The notes under the pieces were generated by a model. It was given only the letters and a program-made list of their open reading frames with translations, was not told the DNA's origin and did no database searches. Positions 7,401 through 15,058 of a stretch of DNA of 64,000 bases are shown piece after piece; the stretch's first letter is position 1, and every line of letters starts with the position of its first letter. The DNA comes from Chryseobacterium sp. Its GTDB lineage: Bacteria > Bacteroidota > Bacteroidia > Flavobacteriales > Weeksellaceae. The position numbers and the translations under genes were made by a program. Location: assembly GCF_008831505.1 (NCBI RefSeq), contig NZ_CP044507.1, positions 930,001 to 994,000 of the forward strand. The letters are read 5' to 3'.

Positions 7401-9014
7401 TCAGTCTGTTTTTCGGTACTCCACATAATAATTTCTGTCGAAGGTAACGGGAACTGAAGAGTTCAGTTCAACCTGCTGCCATCTTTCGGTAGGTAAGATC
7501 AGCTGATTCCCGTTGATCCTTAACGGTAATTGCAGGTCTTTCACCGCATTTTCATAACGGAATTCCAGCATCTTTCCTTTCTGTCGGTAAACTAAAGCCG
7601 GTATTTTAGTGGTGCGCAGGTATTGGTCGAAAACCGTACTGAGGTCCAGGCCGGATTTTTCAGTGATATAACTCTCAATCTGCCCTGTGGTTACCGTTTG
7701 ATGGTAAAAATTTTTATTTAGTCCACGCAGGATACTGCGGAACTTTACATCATCATTAATCAGTGTCCGGATGGTGTGCAGCATATTGGCACCCTTAAAA
7801 TACATATCGCTGCTGCCCGTATTCCTTACGCCGTAATCACCAATTACAGGCAGGTCATTTTGAATGTTCTGTCTTGTTCCCAGCACGTACTTATCTGCCT
7901 CCTTTCGGTTCAGGAAATTTTCAGTAAAAAGCGTTTCAGAATAGGAGGTGAACGCTTCATGAATCCACATGTCCGCTTTATATTTGGCTGTAATACTATT
8001 GGCAAACCATTCATGTCCACTTTCGTGGATGATGATGAAATCCCATTTCAAACCGACTCCCGTTCCTGATAAGTCCCTGCCCAAATAACCGTTAGTGTAG
8101 CCATTTCCATAGGCCACATTACTCTGGTGTTCCATGCCCAGATACGGACTTTCCACCAGTTTAAAACTGTCTTCGTAAAAAGGGTAGGGTCCAAACCAGT
8201 ACTCCAGAGCTTGCATCATGGGTTTTACCTGTGTGAACTGCTTTTTCGCTTTCGCCAGATTCTGTTGCAGAACCCAGTAATCCAGGTCCAACGGACCTTT
8301 TTCACCACTGTAGGTATCTTTGAAATTCACATAATTCCCAATATTAGGAACTATGGAATACGCATTGATAGGATTTTTCACCTCCCATGTGAAGTGTTTC
8401 TTATCACCTGCGGTTTCCGTCTTGATCAGCCGCCCGTTTCCTACACCCACCAGTTGTTTTGGGGTGATGATTTTCATCCGTACCCCGTTGTCAGGCTCAT
8501 CAGCCCAGTGGTCTTTAACAGGCAGCCACACCGACGTGCCAATTCCTTCCTGAGCCACACTCATAAACGGCATACCGGCATCATCCCGGCTGAATACCCA
8601 GCCCCCGTCCCAGGGCGCATTCTGTGCTATGGTAGGACTTCCTGAATAGGAAATTTCAATCCGGTAGTTTTTGGTAGGTTCAAAAGTTCCGCCCGCGTGA
8701 ATCCACAGGAAGTCTCCCTGGCGCTCCGTCTTGATGATCTTGAAATTGGATTGAAGAACCTCTGCTTTCATCGGCTGCTGAATATCAATCTGAAATATGG
8801 GGTCTTTTACCTTTTTAGTTACATCAAAATGTATAATATTACTTCCGCTGACCATCCTGCTGTCAAAATCGGCCTCTACGGTAAGTTCATACTTTTTAAC
8901 ATCCCAGAAATTTCTGTAGACGTTATCAGATCCCTTCAGCGAATCTGATTTGGTATATTTCTGCGCTCCCAAACCTAGGGAACACAGCATGAACAGAAAA
9001 ATCGGGGTTTTCAT
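7401..9014 (-). CDS. M1-family metallopeptidase (aminopeptidase N-like), exported
   Basis: Zinc aminopeptidase of family M1 (gluzincin), 537 residues, shorter than full-length PepN because it lacks the large C-terminal helical domain. A signal peptide ends in LGLGAQK with Gln at +1, so it acts in the periplasm or outside. The zinc site is HESGH at 330-334 with the third ligand in HEAFTSYSE (E353). GMEHQ at 293-297 is this subfamily's version of the GxMEN substrate motif. Two TAnnTTTG boxes lie upstream on the minus strand. It probably supplies amino acids by trimming peptides; the precise substrate is not evident. Confidence 0.92.
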   Translation of the reverse strand: MKTPIFLFMLCSLGLGAQKYTKSDSLKGSDNVYRNFWDVKKYELTVEADFDSRMVSGSNIIHFDVTKKVKDPIFQIDIQQPMKAEVLQSNFKIIKTERQGDFLWIHAGGTFEPTKNYRIEISYSGSPTIAQNAPWDGGWVFSRDDAGMPFMSVAQEGIGTSVWLPVKDHWADEPDNGVRMKIITPKQLVGVGNGRLIKTETAGDKKHFTWEVKNPINAYSIVPNIGNYVNFKDTYSGEKGPLDLDYWVLQQNLAKAKKQFTQVKPMMQALEYWFGPYPFYEDSFKLVESPYLGMEHQSNVAYGNGYTNGYLGRDLSGTGVGLKWDFIIIHESGHEWFANSITAKYKADMWIHEAFTSYSETLFTENFLNRKEADKYVLGTRQNIQNDLPVIGDYGVRNTGSSDMYFKGANMLHTIRTLINDDVKFRSILRGLNKNFYHQTVTTGQIESYITEKSGLDLSTVFDQYLRTTKIPALVYRQKGKMLEFRYENAVKDLQLPLRINGNQLILPTERWQQVELNSSVPVTFDRNYYVEYRKTD

Positions 9015-9030
9015 CTGAAAGTAATTTCAT

Positions 9031-9047
9031 CAAAAATAACAAATATA
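9031..9047 (-). promoter_or_regulatory. Two candidate -7 boxes for the M1 peptidase
   Basis: On the minus strand TATATTTG (9047 to 9040) and TATTTTTG (9038 to 9031) both match TAnnTTTG, 16 or more bases before the ATG at 9014. Confidence 0.5.
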
Positions 9048-9101
9048 ATGGTAAGGAATTCGGCCATGTTTTTGCTGCCACAGGTCACACACCATCGTTA
9101 T

Positions 9102-9109
9102 TAAATTTG
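9102..9109 (+). promoter_or_regulatory. -7 box of the ECF sigma gene
   Basis: TAAATTTG, an exact match, 15 bases before the ATG at 9125. Confidence 0.5.
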
Positions 9110-9124
9110 TATTTTTACCATGAA

Positions 9125-9682
9125 ATGAAAGACGGACAACTAATCACACTCATCCGCAGCGCACAGCAAAAGGACCAGAAAGCACAGACTCACCTCATCA
9201 ACCTTTTTTGGGTAGATGTTTTTTCTTTTGTGATGAAGAAAGTCAGAAATGAGATTGATGCCGATGAGATTACCGTAAATGTTTTCTCCAAGGTCCTGAA
9301 TAAGCTCGATCTCTATGATCCTAATTTCCAGTTCAAGACCTGGGTTCTCACCATTGCTCAGAATACAGTGATTGATTTTTGGCGAAGAAAAAACCGTGAA
9401 AATGAAGATGCTGTAAACAGTTTCGACGAAATCCGCGACCAGTTTGCACGGTCACCCGAAGAACTTCTGATTTCCGAAGAGGAGCAGAAGCAGATTCTGG
9501 CTGTTATTGCCTCTCTGGACCTTAATTATCAGGAAATAATCCGTCTGAGGTTTTTCGAGGAAAAAAGCATTAAGGAAATCGCCGAAGAGCTGAACCTCAC
9601 CATTTCAAATACAAAAGTGAGGATCATGAGGGCCAAGAAAGTACTTTCGGCTCTGCTGAAAACCAATGAGTATGAGGATTGA
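9125..9682 (+). CDS. RNA polymerase sigma factor, ECF type
   Basis: Sigma-70 family ECF regulator of 185 residues. Region 2 spans about residues 10-90 (NEIDADEITVNVFSKVLNKLD, then FKTWVLTIAQNTVIDFWRR), and region 4 about 120-180 contains the helix-turn-helix (DLNYQEIIRLRFFEEKSIKEIAEEL and ISNTKVRIMRAKK). ATG at 9125 gives the normal N terminus (MKDGQLITLIRSAQQ); an upstream in-frame TTG at 9107 is not supported. No anti-sigma factor gene is adjacent, so the signal that frees it is unknown. The next gene, lipA, has its own promoter box. Confidence 0.9.
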   Translation: MKDGQLITLIRSAQQKDQKAQTHLINLFWVDVFSFVMKKVRNEIDADEITVNVFSKVLNKLDLYDPNFQFKTWVLTIAQNTVIDFWRRKNRENEDAVNSFDEIRDQFARSPEELLISEEEQKQILAVIASLDLNYQEIIRLRFFEEKSIKEIAEELNLTISNTKVRIMRAKKVLSALLKTNEYED

Positions 9683-9702
9683 CCAGTCAATTTCTAAATT
9701 CG

Positions 9703-9710
9703 TAATTTTG
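9703..9710 (+). promoter_or_regulatory. -7 box of lipA
   Basis: TAATTTTG, an exact match, 13 bases before the first ATG of lipA. Confidence 0.55.
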
Positions 9711-9723
9711 CACTTTATTTTTA

Positions 9724-10593
9724 ATGATGAACGACACTGTTGTAGATACCACCATCCAAAAGCCTAAATGGATCCGCGTAAAGCTTCCTACAGGGAAAAA
9801 TTACCGTGAACTCCGTAGCCTTGTCGATAAATATAAACTGAACACCATTTGCCAGAGCGGCAGCTGCCCTAATATGGGCGAGTGCTGGGGCGAAGGAACG
9901 GCCACATTCATGATTCTGGGCAATATCTGTACGCGCAGCTGCGGTTTTTGCGGCGTAAAGACCGGAAGACCGCTGGATGTAAACTGGGACGAACCAGAAA
10001 AAGTGGCCAGGTCCATTAAACTTATGAAGATCAAGCATGCAGTGCTTACTTCGGTAGACAGGGATGACCTTAAGGATATGGGCTCCATACTATGGGCCGA
10101 AACAGTGAATGCCGTTCGCCGGATTTCTCCGGGTACCACGATGGAAACGCTTATTCCGGATTTTCAGGGAATTACAAAGCATATTGACCGCCTGGTAGAA
10201 GTGGCGCCGGAAGTGATTTCACACAATATGGAAACTGTGAAACGGCTTACCCGCGAGGTGCGGATACAGGCAAAATACGAGAGAAGTCTGGAAGTACTTC
10301 GTTATCTGAAGGAAGCCGGGCAAAACCGGACCAAAACAGGTCTGATGCTGGGCCTGGGTGAAGAACGTGATGAGGTTTTCCGGACAATCGAAGACATCAG
10401 AAACTCCAATGTGGATGTCATTACAATCGGCCAGTACCTGCAGCCAACTAAAAAACACCTGCCGGTTAAAAAGTTCGTGACACCTGAAGAGTTTGCAGAA
10501 TTTGGTGATTTTGCCAGAAGTCTGGGCTTCAGACATGTAGAGAGTTCACCTTTGGTCAGGAGTTCCTACCATGCCGAAAAGCATATTCATTAA
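9724..10593 (+). CDS. lipA: Lipoyl synthase
   Basis: Radical SAM enzyme that inserts two sulfurs into protein-bound octanoyl groups to make lipoate, needed for pyruvate and 2-oxoglutarate dehydrogenases and the glycine cleavage system (gcvP is at 27 kb). 289 residues. The auxiliary cluster Cys are 43, 48 and 54 (CX4CX5C), and the SAM-cluster Cys are 69, 73 and 76 (CTRSCGFC). The C-terminal RSSYHAE contains the conserved RSSY whose Ser binds the auxiliary cluster. Two ATG codons start the frame (9724, 9727); either is possible. A strong terminator follows. Confidence 0.97.
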   Translation: MMNDTVVDTTIQKPKWIRVKLPTGKNYRELRSLVDKYKLNTICQSGSCPNMGECWGEGTATFMILGNICTRSCGFCGVKTGRPLDVNWDEPEKVARSIKLMKIKHAVLTSVDRDDLKDMGSILWAETVNAVRRISPGTTMETLIPDFQGITKHIDRLVEVAPEVISHNMETVKRLTREVRIQAKYERSLEVLRYLKEAGQNRTKTGLMLGLGEERDEVFRTIEDIRNSNVDVITIGQYLQPTKKHLPVKKFVTPEEFAEFGDFARSLGFRHVESSPLVRSSYHAEKHIH

Positions 10594-10609
10594 GGAGGAA
10601 AAAATAATG

Positions 10610-10636
10610 GGCTGCAGAAAAAGCAGCCTTTTTTTT
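10610..10636 (+). terminator. Rho-independent terminator after lipA
   Basis: GGCTGC, a 7-base loop, GCAGCC and eight T residues. Confidence 0.9.
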
Positions 10637-10712
10637 GCATCGTTTTAAGTGTAAAAAATTATTCGGAATATTCTGGAAATGGATAACTTTAGTTCACTAA
10701 ATACAATTTAAT

Positions 10713-11543
10713 ATGAAATTTCCTGTTTACCTGTGGGCGCTGTTGTCGCTCCTCACTTTTTCATGCGCTGAGAAAACAACAACTGAAAGTTCTGCCCTGG
10801 CAACTTCAGACAAAAAAACTTCAATAAAAAGCGAAGAACTTTCCTACGGAATCAATGGAATAACTCACAGGTCATTTGCAGCTTATAATCCTGATCTCCC
10901 GGGACCGCTGCCTGTAGTATTTGTGCTGCCGGAGTGGTGGGGACTGAATGACTATATTAAAGACCGCACAATGCAGTTGGCAGAACTCGGTTATTATGCC
11001 GTGGCGGTAGATTATTACGGTGAGGGCAAAGTGGTGGAGACGCCGGAAGAGGCACAGAAATTATCTTCGCACTTCTACAGGATCCCGATTGATGCCCGGA
11101 GGATGTTTGATGCCGCAAAAAACAGGGTAATTATCACAGAAAATGCAGACCATACCCGGATGGCCATAATCGGTTACTGCTTTGGTGGCGCACAGGCGCT
11201 TAATATGGGAAGAACTTACAGCGATTTCAAAGGAGTGGTGAGTTTTCACGGGAATCTTATGACCGGAATTCGGGCCAGGAACAATAAGGTGAAATACCTG
11301 GTTTTGAACGGTGCAGCGGATACTTTTGTGTCAAAGGAAGAGATTGCCGGATATAAAAGCGAGATGGACAGTGCAAAGATTGATTACAAATTTGTAAACT
11401 ATCCCGGCGCGCTCCATGCTTTTACAAACCCTGCTTCTACAGCCACCGGAAAAAGATTCAACATTCCGATTTCCTATGACAGCGATGCTGATGAAAAATC
11501 ATGGAAGGAGATGACAGCATTTTTGGCAGATGTGCTGAAATAG
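10713..11543 (+). CDS. Dienelactone hydrolase-family lipoprotein
   Basis: Alpha/beta hydrolase of the dienelactone hydrolase family, 276 residues, tethered as a lipoprotein (signal ending LTFSCAEK). The nucleophile is the Cys in GYCFGGAQ, the acid is the Asp in NGAADTFV, and the His is in GALHAFTNP, giving the Cys-Asp-His triad typical of the family. VFVLPEWWGLNDYIKD is the usual oxyanion-hole region. Bacterial relatives are often annotated this way without a known substrate, and the lipoprotein form suggests an envelope substrate. A near-match promoter (TAACTTTA) lies upstream, and the gene stands alone. Confidence 0.88.
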   Translation: MKFPVYLWALLSLLTFSCAEKTTTESSALATSDKKTSIKSEELSYGINGITHRSFAAYNPDLPGPLPVVFVLPEWWGLNDYIKDRTMQLAELGYYAVAVDYYGEGKVVETPEEAQKLSSHFYRIPIDARRMFDAAKNRVIITENADHTRMAIIGYCFGGAQALNMGRTYSDFKGVVSFHGNLMTGIRARNNKVKYLVLNGAADTFVSKEEIAGYKSEMDSAKIDYKFVNYPGALHAFTNPASTATGKRFNIPISYDSDADEKSWKEMTAFLADVLK

Positions 11544-11559
11544 GTTGCTGTGAGTTTAC

Positions 11560-11604
11560 ATAAAACAGTTGCGCCGAAACGGAGTTTCGGCGCAACTGTT
11601 TTAT
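11560..11604. terminator. Very long perfect hairpin, bidirectional terminator
   Basis: A perfect 20-bp stem (5' arm 11560-11579, 3' arm 11585-11604) around a 5-base loop CGGAG, lying between convergent genes. The stem ends in A/T runs on both sides, so it can terminate both transcripts. It is about twice the length of the other terminators here. Confidence 0.85.
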
Positions 11605-11619
11605 AGGCAATTTGTGATA

Positions 11620-12003
11620 TTAATCCCCGTCAACTTCATCTCCGTTCGCACACCAGAATACAGCATTCTGCAGAAACTCCTTCGGGAAAGACCGGAATTC
11701 ACCCGGCATCAGGACGCTGAAGATGTCTGTGAAGTTTTGTACACCCTTATTATCGGTTACAATCGCCGCACGGTTCCATTTGGTAAGGTTTTTCATGCCT
11801 AAAAGGACATCCTGAAACCAGGCGCCGGCCGTCCAGTTGTCCAGGTCGGTATCCAGTAAAAGCAGATAGTTCAGTTCATCAAATGCATTTATTTTTGCCT
11901 CTACATGAGGAAAAACAAGGTTTTCAAAATCGGCCTGTGAGATTTCTCCGGTGGCTTTAAATGCCGCTACATTTTCGGGTACATCAGGAATTACGGTAAT
12001 CAT
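11620..12003 (-). CDS. SpoIIAA-like (STAS/SEC14-type) protein
   Basis: 127-residue cytoplasmic protein resembling the SpoIIAA-like family (PF11964), small STAS-fold proteins often found in environmental bacteria. The pattern ISQADFENLVFPHVEAKINAF, then LLLLDTDLDNWTAGAWFQD and WNRAAIVTDN fits the alternating beta-alpha arrangement. No conserved phosphorylated Ser of true anti-anti-sigma factors can be pointed to with confidence. It has no operon partner. Its function is unknown; some relatives are linked to stress or lipid binding. The family assignment is moderately sure, any role is not. Confidence 0.72.
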   Translation of the reverse strand: MITVIPDVPENVAAFKATGEISQADFENLVFPHVEAKINAFDELNYLLLLDTDLDNWTAGAWFQDVLLGMKNLTKWNRAAIVTDNKGVQNFTDIFSVLMPGEFRSFPKEFLQNAVFWCANGDEVDGD

Positions 12004-12159
12004 TTTTATGGAATTTAGTGTTCAACAAGTGATTTTCACTCATCAACAATAATTGAACCAATAAAAGATAGAATCAGGAACAGAAACAAGAGCAGTAATT
12101 CTAACAATTAGTTAAATACAGTTCACCTTCCTGGCACGCCGTTTATTCCGGGAAAACTT

Positions 12160-12167
12160 TAAATTTG
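12160..12167 (+). promoter_or_regulatory. -7 box of cinA
   Basis: TAAATTTG, an exact match, 17 bases before the ATG at 12185. Confidence 0.5.
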
Positions 12168-12184
12168 AACCATAATTTTATTTG

Positions 12185-13435
12185 ATGAAAGCAGTTCTGA
12201 TTACCATTGGCGATGAAATACTCTCCGGAGATACCGTAGATACCAATTCCAGCTTCATTGCCGGCCAGCTGAAAATGATTGGGATTCCGGTAATTCAGAT
12301 CCTGACCGTTGCAGATAAAGTGGAAACAATAAAAGCTGCACTTCAAACGGCATGTAATTCCGCTGATTTGGTGATTACCACAGGTGGTCTGGGACCCACA
12401 AAGGACGACAGGACCAAAACGGCATTTGCCCAGTTTTTTAATGATGAGCTGGTTTTGGATGCTGCCACCTTCAGTCATCTTGAAAAACTTTTCATTAAGC
12501 GGAAGCGTGAGCACCTCCTGGAACTTAACAGACCTCAGGCTATGGTACTGTCGCGCGCCCGGATTTTTCAGAATGAGAATGGTACCGCTCCCTGCATGAT
12601 GATGGACCAGGACAGTAATCTGGTGTTTTGTCTGCCTGGTGTTCCGTATGAGGTAAAACCCCTTATTACAGATAAGATTATACCTTTCCTGGCGAAACGA
12701 AATCCCGTTAACCACCTGGTTACACGTACAGTTACGGTAGTGGGGATTCCGGAAAGTTTACTTTCTGCGCAAATTGAAAGTTGGGAACTGGCGCTGCCGC
12801 CATCCATTTCTTTGTCGTACCTGCCTGTGGGCAACAGGATCAAGCTGCGGCTCAACTCCAACGGGCCGGATCTGGAAGTCCTGAACGCGAATTTGGAGTC
12901 GGAAGTGCAAAAACTTCAGCCACTGATAGGAAAAAACGTCATTTCGTGGAAGGGTAATGAAATTCAGGAAATCCTGAAGGAAATCCTGCTGGCCCGTATT
13001 TTAACCCTATCAACAGCAGAAAGTTGTACAGGCGGGGCACTGGCACGGCTTCTTACTTCCGTACCCGGCAGTTCGGCCTATTTTCTGGGTGGAATCATTC
13101 CTTACGATTACCACAAAAAAATCGAAATCCTGAACGTTTCTTCAACAACCATCTCCGAAAAAACAACCGTTTCAGCAGAAGTTGCGCAGGAAATGAGTTT
13201 AGGTTGCCTCAATTTATTTCACACAGATATTGCTCTTGCCACAACAGGAGTTGCCGGTCCATCCACAGATGAATTCGATAATGAAGTAGGTACTGTTTAT
13301 TACTCCATCCGCACCAGAACATTTGAAAAAACACAAAAACTTTATCTGCCACATCTTCAGCGTAATGATTTTGCACAATTTGTAGCATTACGGGTTCTGC
13401 AGGATCTGGTGGATGTCCTGGTTACGGGTGAATGA
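12185..13435 (+). CDS. cinA: CinA family protein (NMN deamidase-related)
   Basis: Two-domain cytoplasmic protein of 416 residues. Residues about 1-170 are a MoaB/Mog-like (MoCF) domain with ITIGDEILSGDTVDTNS and TTGGLGPTKDD, active in some members as an ADP-ribose/CoA pyrophosphatase. Residues about 260-412 are the CinA C-terminal domain, an NMN amidohydrolase that recycles the NMN released by DNA ligase, with the catalytic Ser/Thr region STAESCTGG and TTGVAGPSTDE. The first ATG (12185) is preferred over the in-frame TTG at 12182. The gene is alone on its strand here; the name competence-inducible is historical, and no competence gene is nearby. Confidence 0.93.
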   Translation: MKAVLITIGDEILSGDTVDTNSSFIAGQLKMIGIPVIQILTVADKVETIKAALQTACNSADLVITTGGLGPTKDDRTKTAFAQFFNDELVLDAATFSHLEKLFIKRKREHLLELNRPQAMVLSRARIFQNENGTAPCMMMDQDSNLVFCLPGVPYEVKPLITDKIIPFLAKRNPVNHLVTRTVTVVGIPESLLSAQIESWELALPPSISLSYLPVGNRIKLRLNSNGPDLEVLNANLESEVQKLQPLIGKNVISWKGNEIQEILKEILLARILTLSTAESCTGGALARLLTSVPGSSAYFLGGIIPYDYHKKIEILNVSSTTISEKTTVSAEVAQEMSLGCLNLFHTDIALATTGVAGPSTDEFDNEVGTVYYSIRTRTFEKTQKLYLPHLQRNDFAQFVALRVLQDLVDVLVTGE

Positions 13436-13506
13436 AATAGGATGGCTTAAACCAATATGAAGCGCGCCATCGCGGACAGTATTTAAGCTAAACGATACTC
13501 CGGGAA

Positions 13507-13761
13507 CTACCTGCATTTGCAGGCTTCACATTCCTGTAAAGTTTCAAAACCCTTCTGCGAGCACCCGGTATAGGTTATCTGTTCACATTTACTGGTGCCT
13601 TCATTGTAAAACCACCTGGTGAAATTAGCTGAGCAGATTTCATTGGTTGGCGGAACCTCTGCGCATTTGGCCGGCGCGGGACCGCAGTCGCGGGATGAAC
13701 AATTGATGACAAGGCCGGTTCCAAATAAAAGCAGGCCTTTAAGAAGTAGATTTTGTTTCAT
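13507..13761 (-). CDS. Kunitz/BPTI-like domain lipoprotein
   Basis: 84-residue exported protein. Residues 1-21 look like a lipoprotein signal (GLVINCSS, Cys21; Asn before Cys is unusual but tolerated). Residues 33-81 match the Kunitz/BPTI serine protease inhibitor pattern: Cys at 33, 43, 59, 67, 78 and 81 with spacings 9, 15, 7, 10 and 2, against 8, 15, 7, 12 and 3 in BPTI. RWFYN at 49-53 aligns with the invariant RYFYN core, YTGC at 64-67 with YGGC, and GFETLQEC with the final helix. The P1 position after Cys43 is Ser44, not Lys/Arg, so trypsin inhibition is not predicted. Extra Cys at 26 and 83 could form another disulfide. Kunitz domains are mainly animal, with scattered bacterial examples. 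No promoter is obvious. Confidence 0.8.
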   Translation of the reverse strand: MKQNLLLKGLLLFGTGLVINCSSRDCGPAPAKCAEVPPTNEICSANFTRWFYNEGTSKCEQITYTGCSQKGFETLQECEACKCR

Positions 13762-13977
13762 AATAATGCTTTAATAGGTTAATGAAATGAAGTGGTGCAA
13801 GAAGAAGAGCAATCATTGCTAAGTAAAATTAAAAAATAAAAACTGCATAGCCTGACATATTTTTTCAAATATTTTCTATTACTGCTTTGATTATCAGTTG
13901 CTGACAGTGTAACAGGTCAGTCACGAATGCACAGTACCTGCCATGGCCGGCTGGGCTTTTATGTCCTTTAAAATGAC

Positions 13978-13985
13978 TATTTTTG
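13978..13985 (+). promoter_or_regulatory. -7 box of the glutaminyl cyclase gene
   Basis: TATTTTTG, an exact match, 16 bases before the ATG at 14002. The rest of the 240-base gap shows nothing recognisable. Confidence 0.6.
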
Positions 13986-14001
13986 GAAAAAAAATTATAG
14001 G

Positions 14002-15024
14002 ATGAGAAGTAAATTCGCCATTGCGGTGCTTTCGCTGTTACTGCTTACGGCCTGTAACAAGGATAAAGAAATTCTTAATACGCTGAATGAGTACAATCTC
14101 CAGATGGAAAGTACAGGTTATCATTTTGGAGATAAACTGCAGTTGCCCGCTGAAGTCATGGAGAATGCCTCGGAAATAACCATAAGTTTCGGCGATAAGG
14201 AAACTTCTGCGCTCGTAGTTGATCCTAACTTTTTTACCCTCGGTGATAACGCGGTTACGTTTAATATCAAAAAGAAAAATGGCGAGGTATTAAATCAGGA
14301 TGCCACTATAAATGTATTTGCCAAGAACCCTGAAAAGCAGTTAGCTTACACTGTAGTTGCAGAGTATCCGCACGATGTGGCTAATTTTGTACAGGGATTC
14401 CAGTTGGAAGGGAATATGGTTTATGAGTCCGACGGACAGAATGGGTCTTCAAAAATTTTAAAATATCCTCTTGGAAGCACTGCACCTGTGGCCTCCACAG
14501 ATCAGCCGGCTGATGTCTTTTCTGAAGGCAGCACCATTATAGGTGATAAGGTTTATCAGCTTACCTGGCAAAATAAGAAAGGGTTCATTTATGACAAAGC
14601 GACGCTGAAACTGCTGGGCGAATTTCCATACCCCAATGTAATGGGCGAGGGATGGGGGCTTACTTACGACGGTAAAAATCTCATTGCTTCAGACGGTACC
14701 AAGAACCTCTACTTTCTGGATGTTTCAGATCCTTCGAAATTGGTAAGGTATGTGGCCGTAGCCGGAAATACGAGTGCCTATGACCGCCTGAATGAACTTG
14801 AATACCACAATGGTTATGTATATGCGAATGTTTGGCAAAAGCCCATCATCCTGCAAATCAATCCAAAAACGGGAGAGGTGACAGGCAAATTTGACTTTAC
14901 CGAAATCGCTAAAAAGCACACGACCGGCGACGATGATGTCCTGAACGGGATCGCTTTCAAAGGAAACAATATGCTCATCACTGGTAAGAACTGGCCAAAA
15001 ATTTATGAAATCGCCGTCCAATAA
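14002..15024 (+). CDS. Glutaminyl-peptide cyclotransferase (plant/bacterial type) lipoprotein
   Basis: Five-bladed beta-propeller enzyme of the glutamine cyclotransferase family (PF05096) that turns N-terminal Gln of peptides into pyroglutamate. 340 residues: a lipoprotein signal (LLLLTACNKD), an N-terminal Ig-like segment to about 110, then the propeller. Family motifs are EYPHDVANFVQGFQLEG, YESDGQNGSSKI, VYQLTWQNKKGFIYD, MGEGWGLTYDGKNLI, LNELEYHNGYVYANVWQ and the closing VLNGIAFKGNNMLITGKNWPKIYEI. A periplasm-facing location suits action on freshly cleaved exported proteins. Eight exported proteins in this window have Gln at +1, the likely substrates. It heads a run of four co-directional genes (to 16899) with gaps of 34, 75 and 29 bases. 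Confidence 0.92.
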   Translation: MRSKFAIAVLSLLLLTACNKDKEILNTLNEYNLQMESTGYHFGDKLQLPAEVMENASEITISFGDKETSALVVDPNFFTLGDNAVTFNIKKKNGEVLNQDATINVFAKNPEKQLAYTVVAEYPHDVANFVQGFQLEGNMVYESDGQNGSSKILKYPLGSTAPVASTDQPADVFSEGSTIIGDKVYQLTWQNKKGFIYDKATLKLLGEFPYPNVMGEGWGLTYDGKNLIASDGTKNLYFLDVSDPSKLVRYVAVAGNTSAYDRLNELEYHNGYVYANVWQKPIILQINPKTGEVTGKFDFTEIAKKHTTGDDDVLNGIAFKGNNMLITGKNWPKIYEIAVQ

Positions 15025-15058
15025 CAGCGCTCTGGCGGTTCAGGAACCGAATTAAGAT

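Noticed and set aside
8127-8645. 172-residue plus-strand ORF
   Set aside because: Antisense shadow of the M1 peptidase gene, whose catalytic motifs are intact.
12143-12715. 190-residue minus-strand ORF
   Set aside because: Antisense shadow of cinA.
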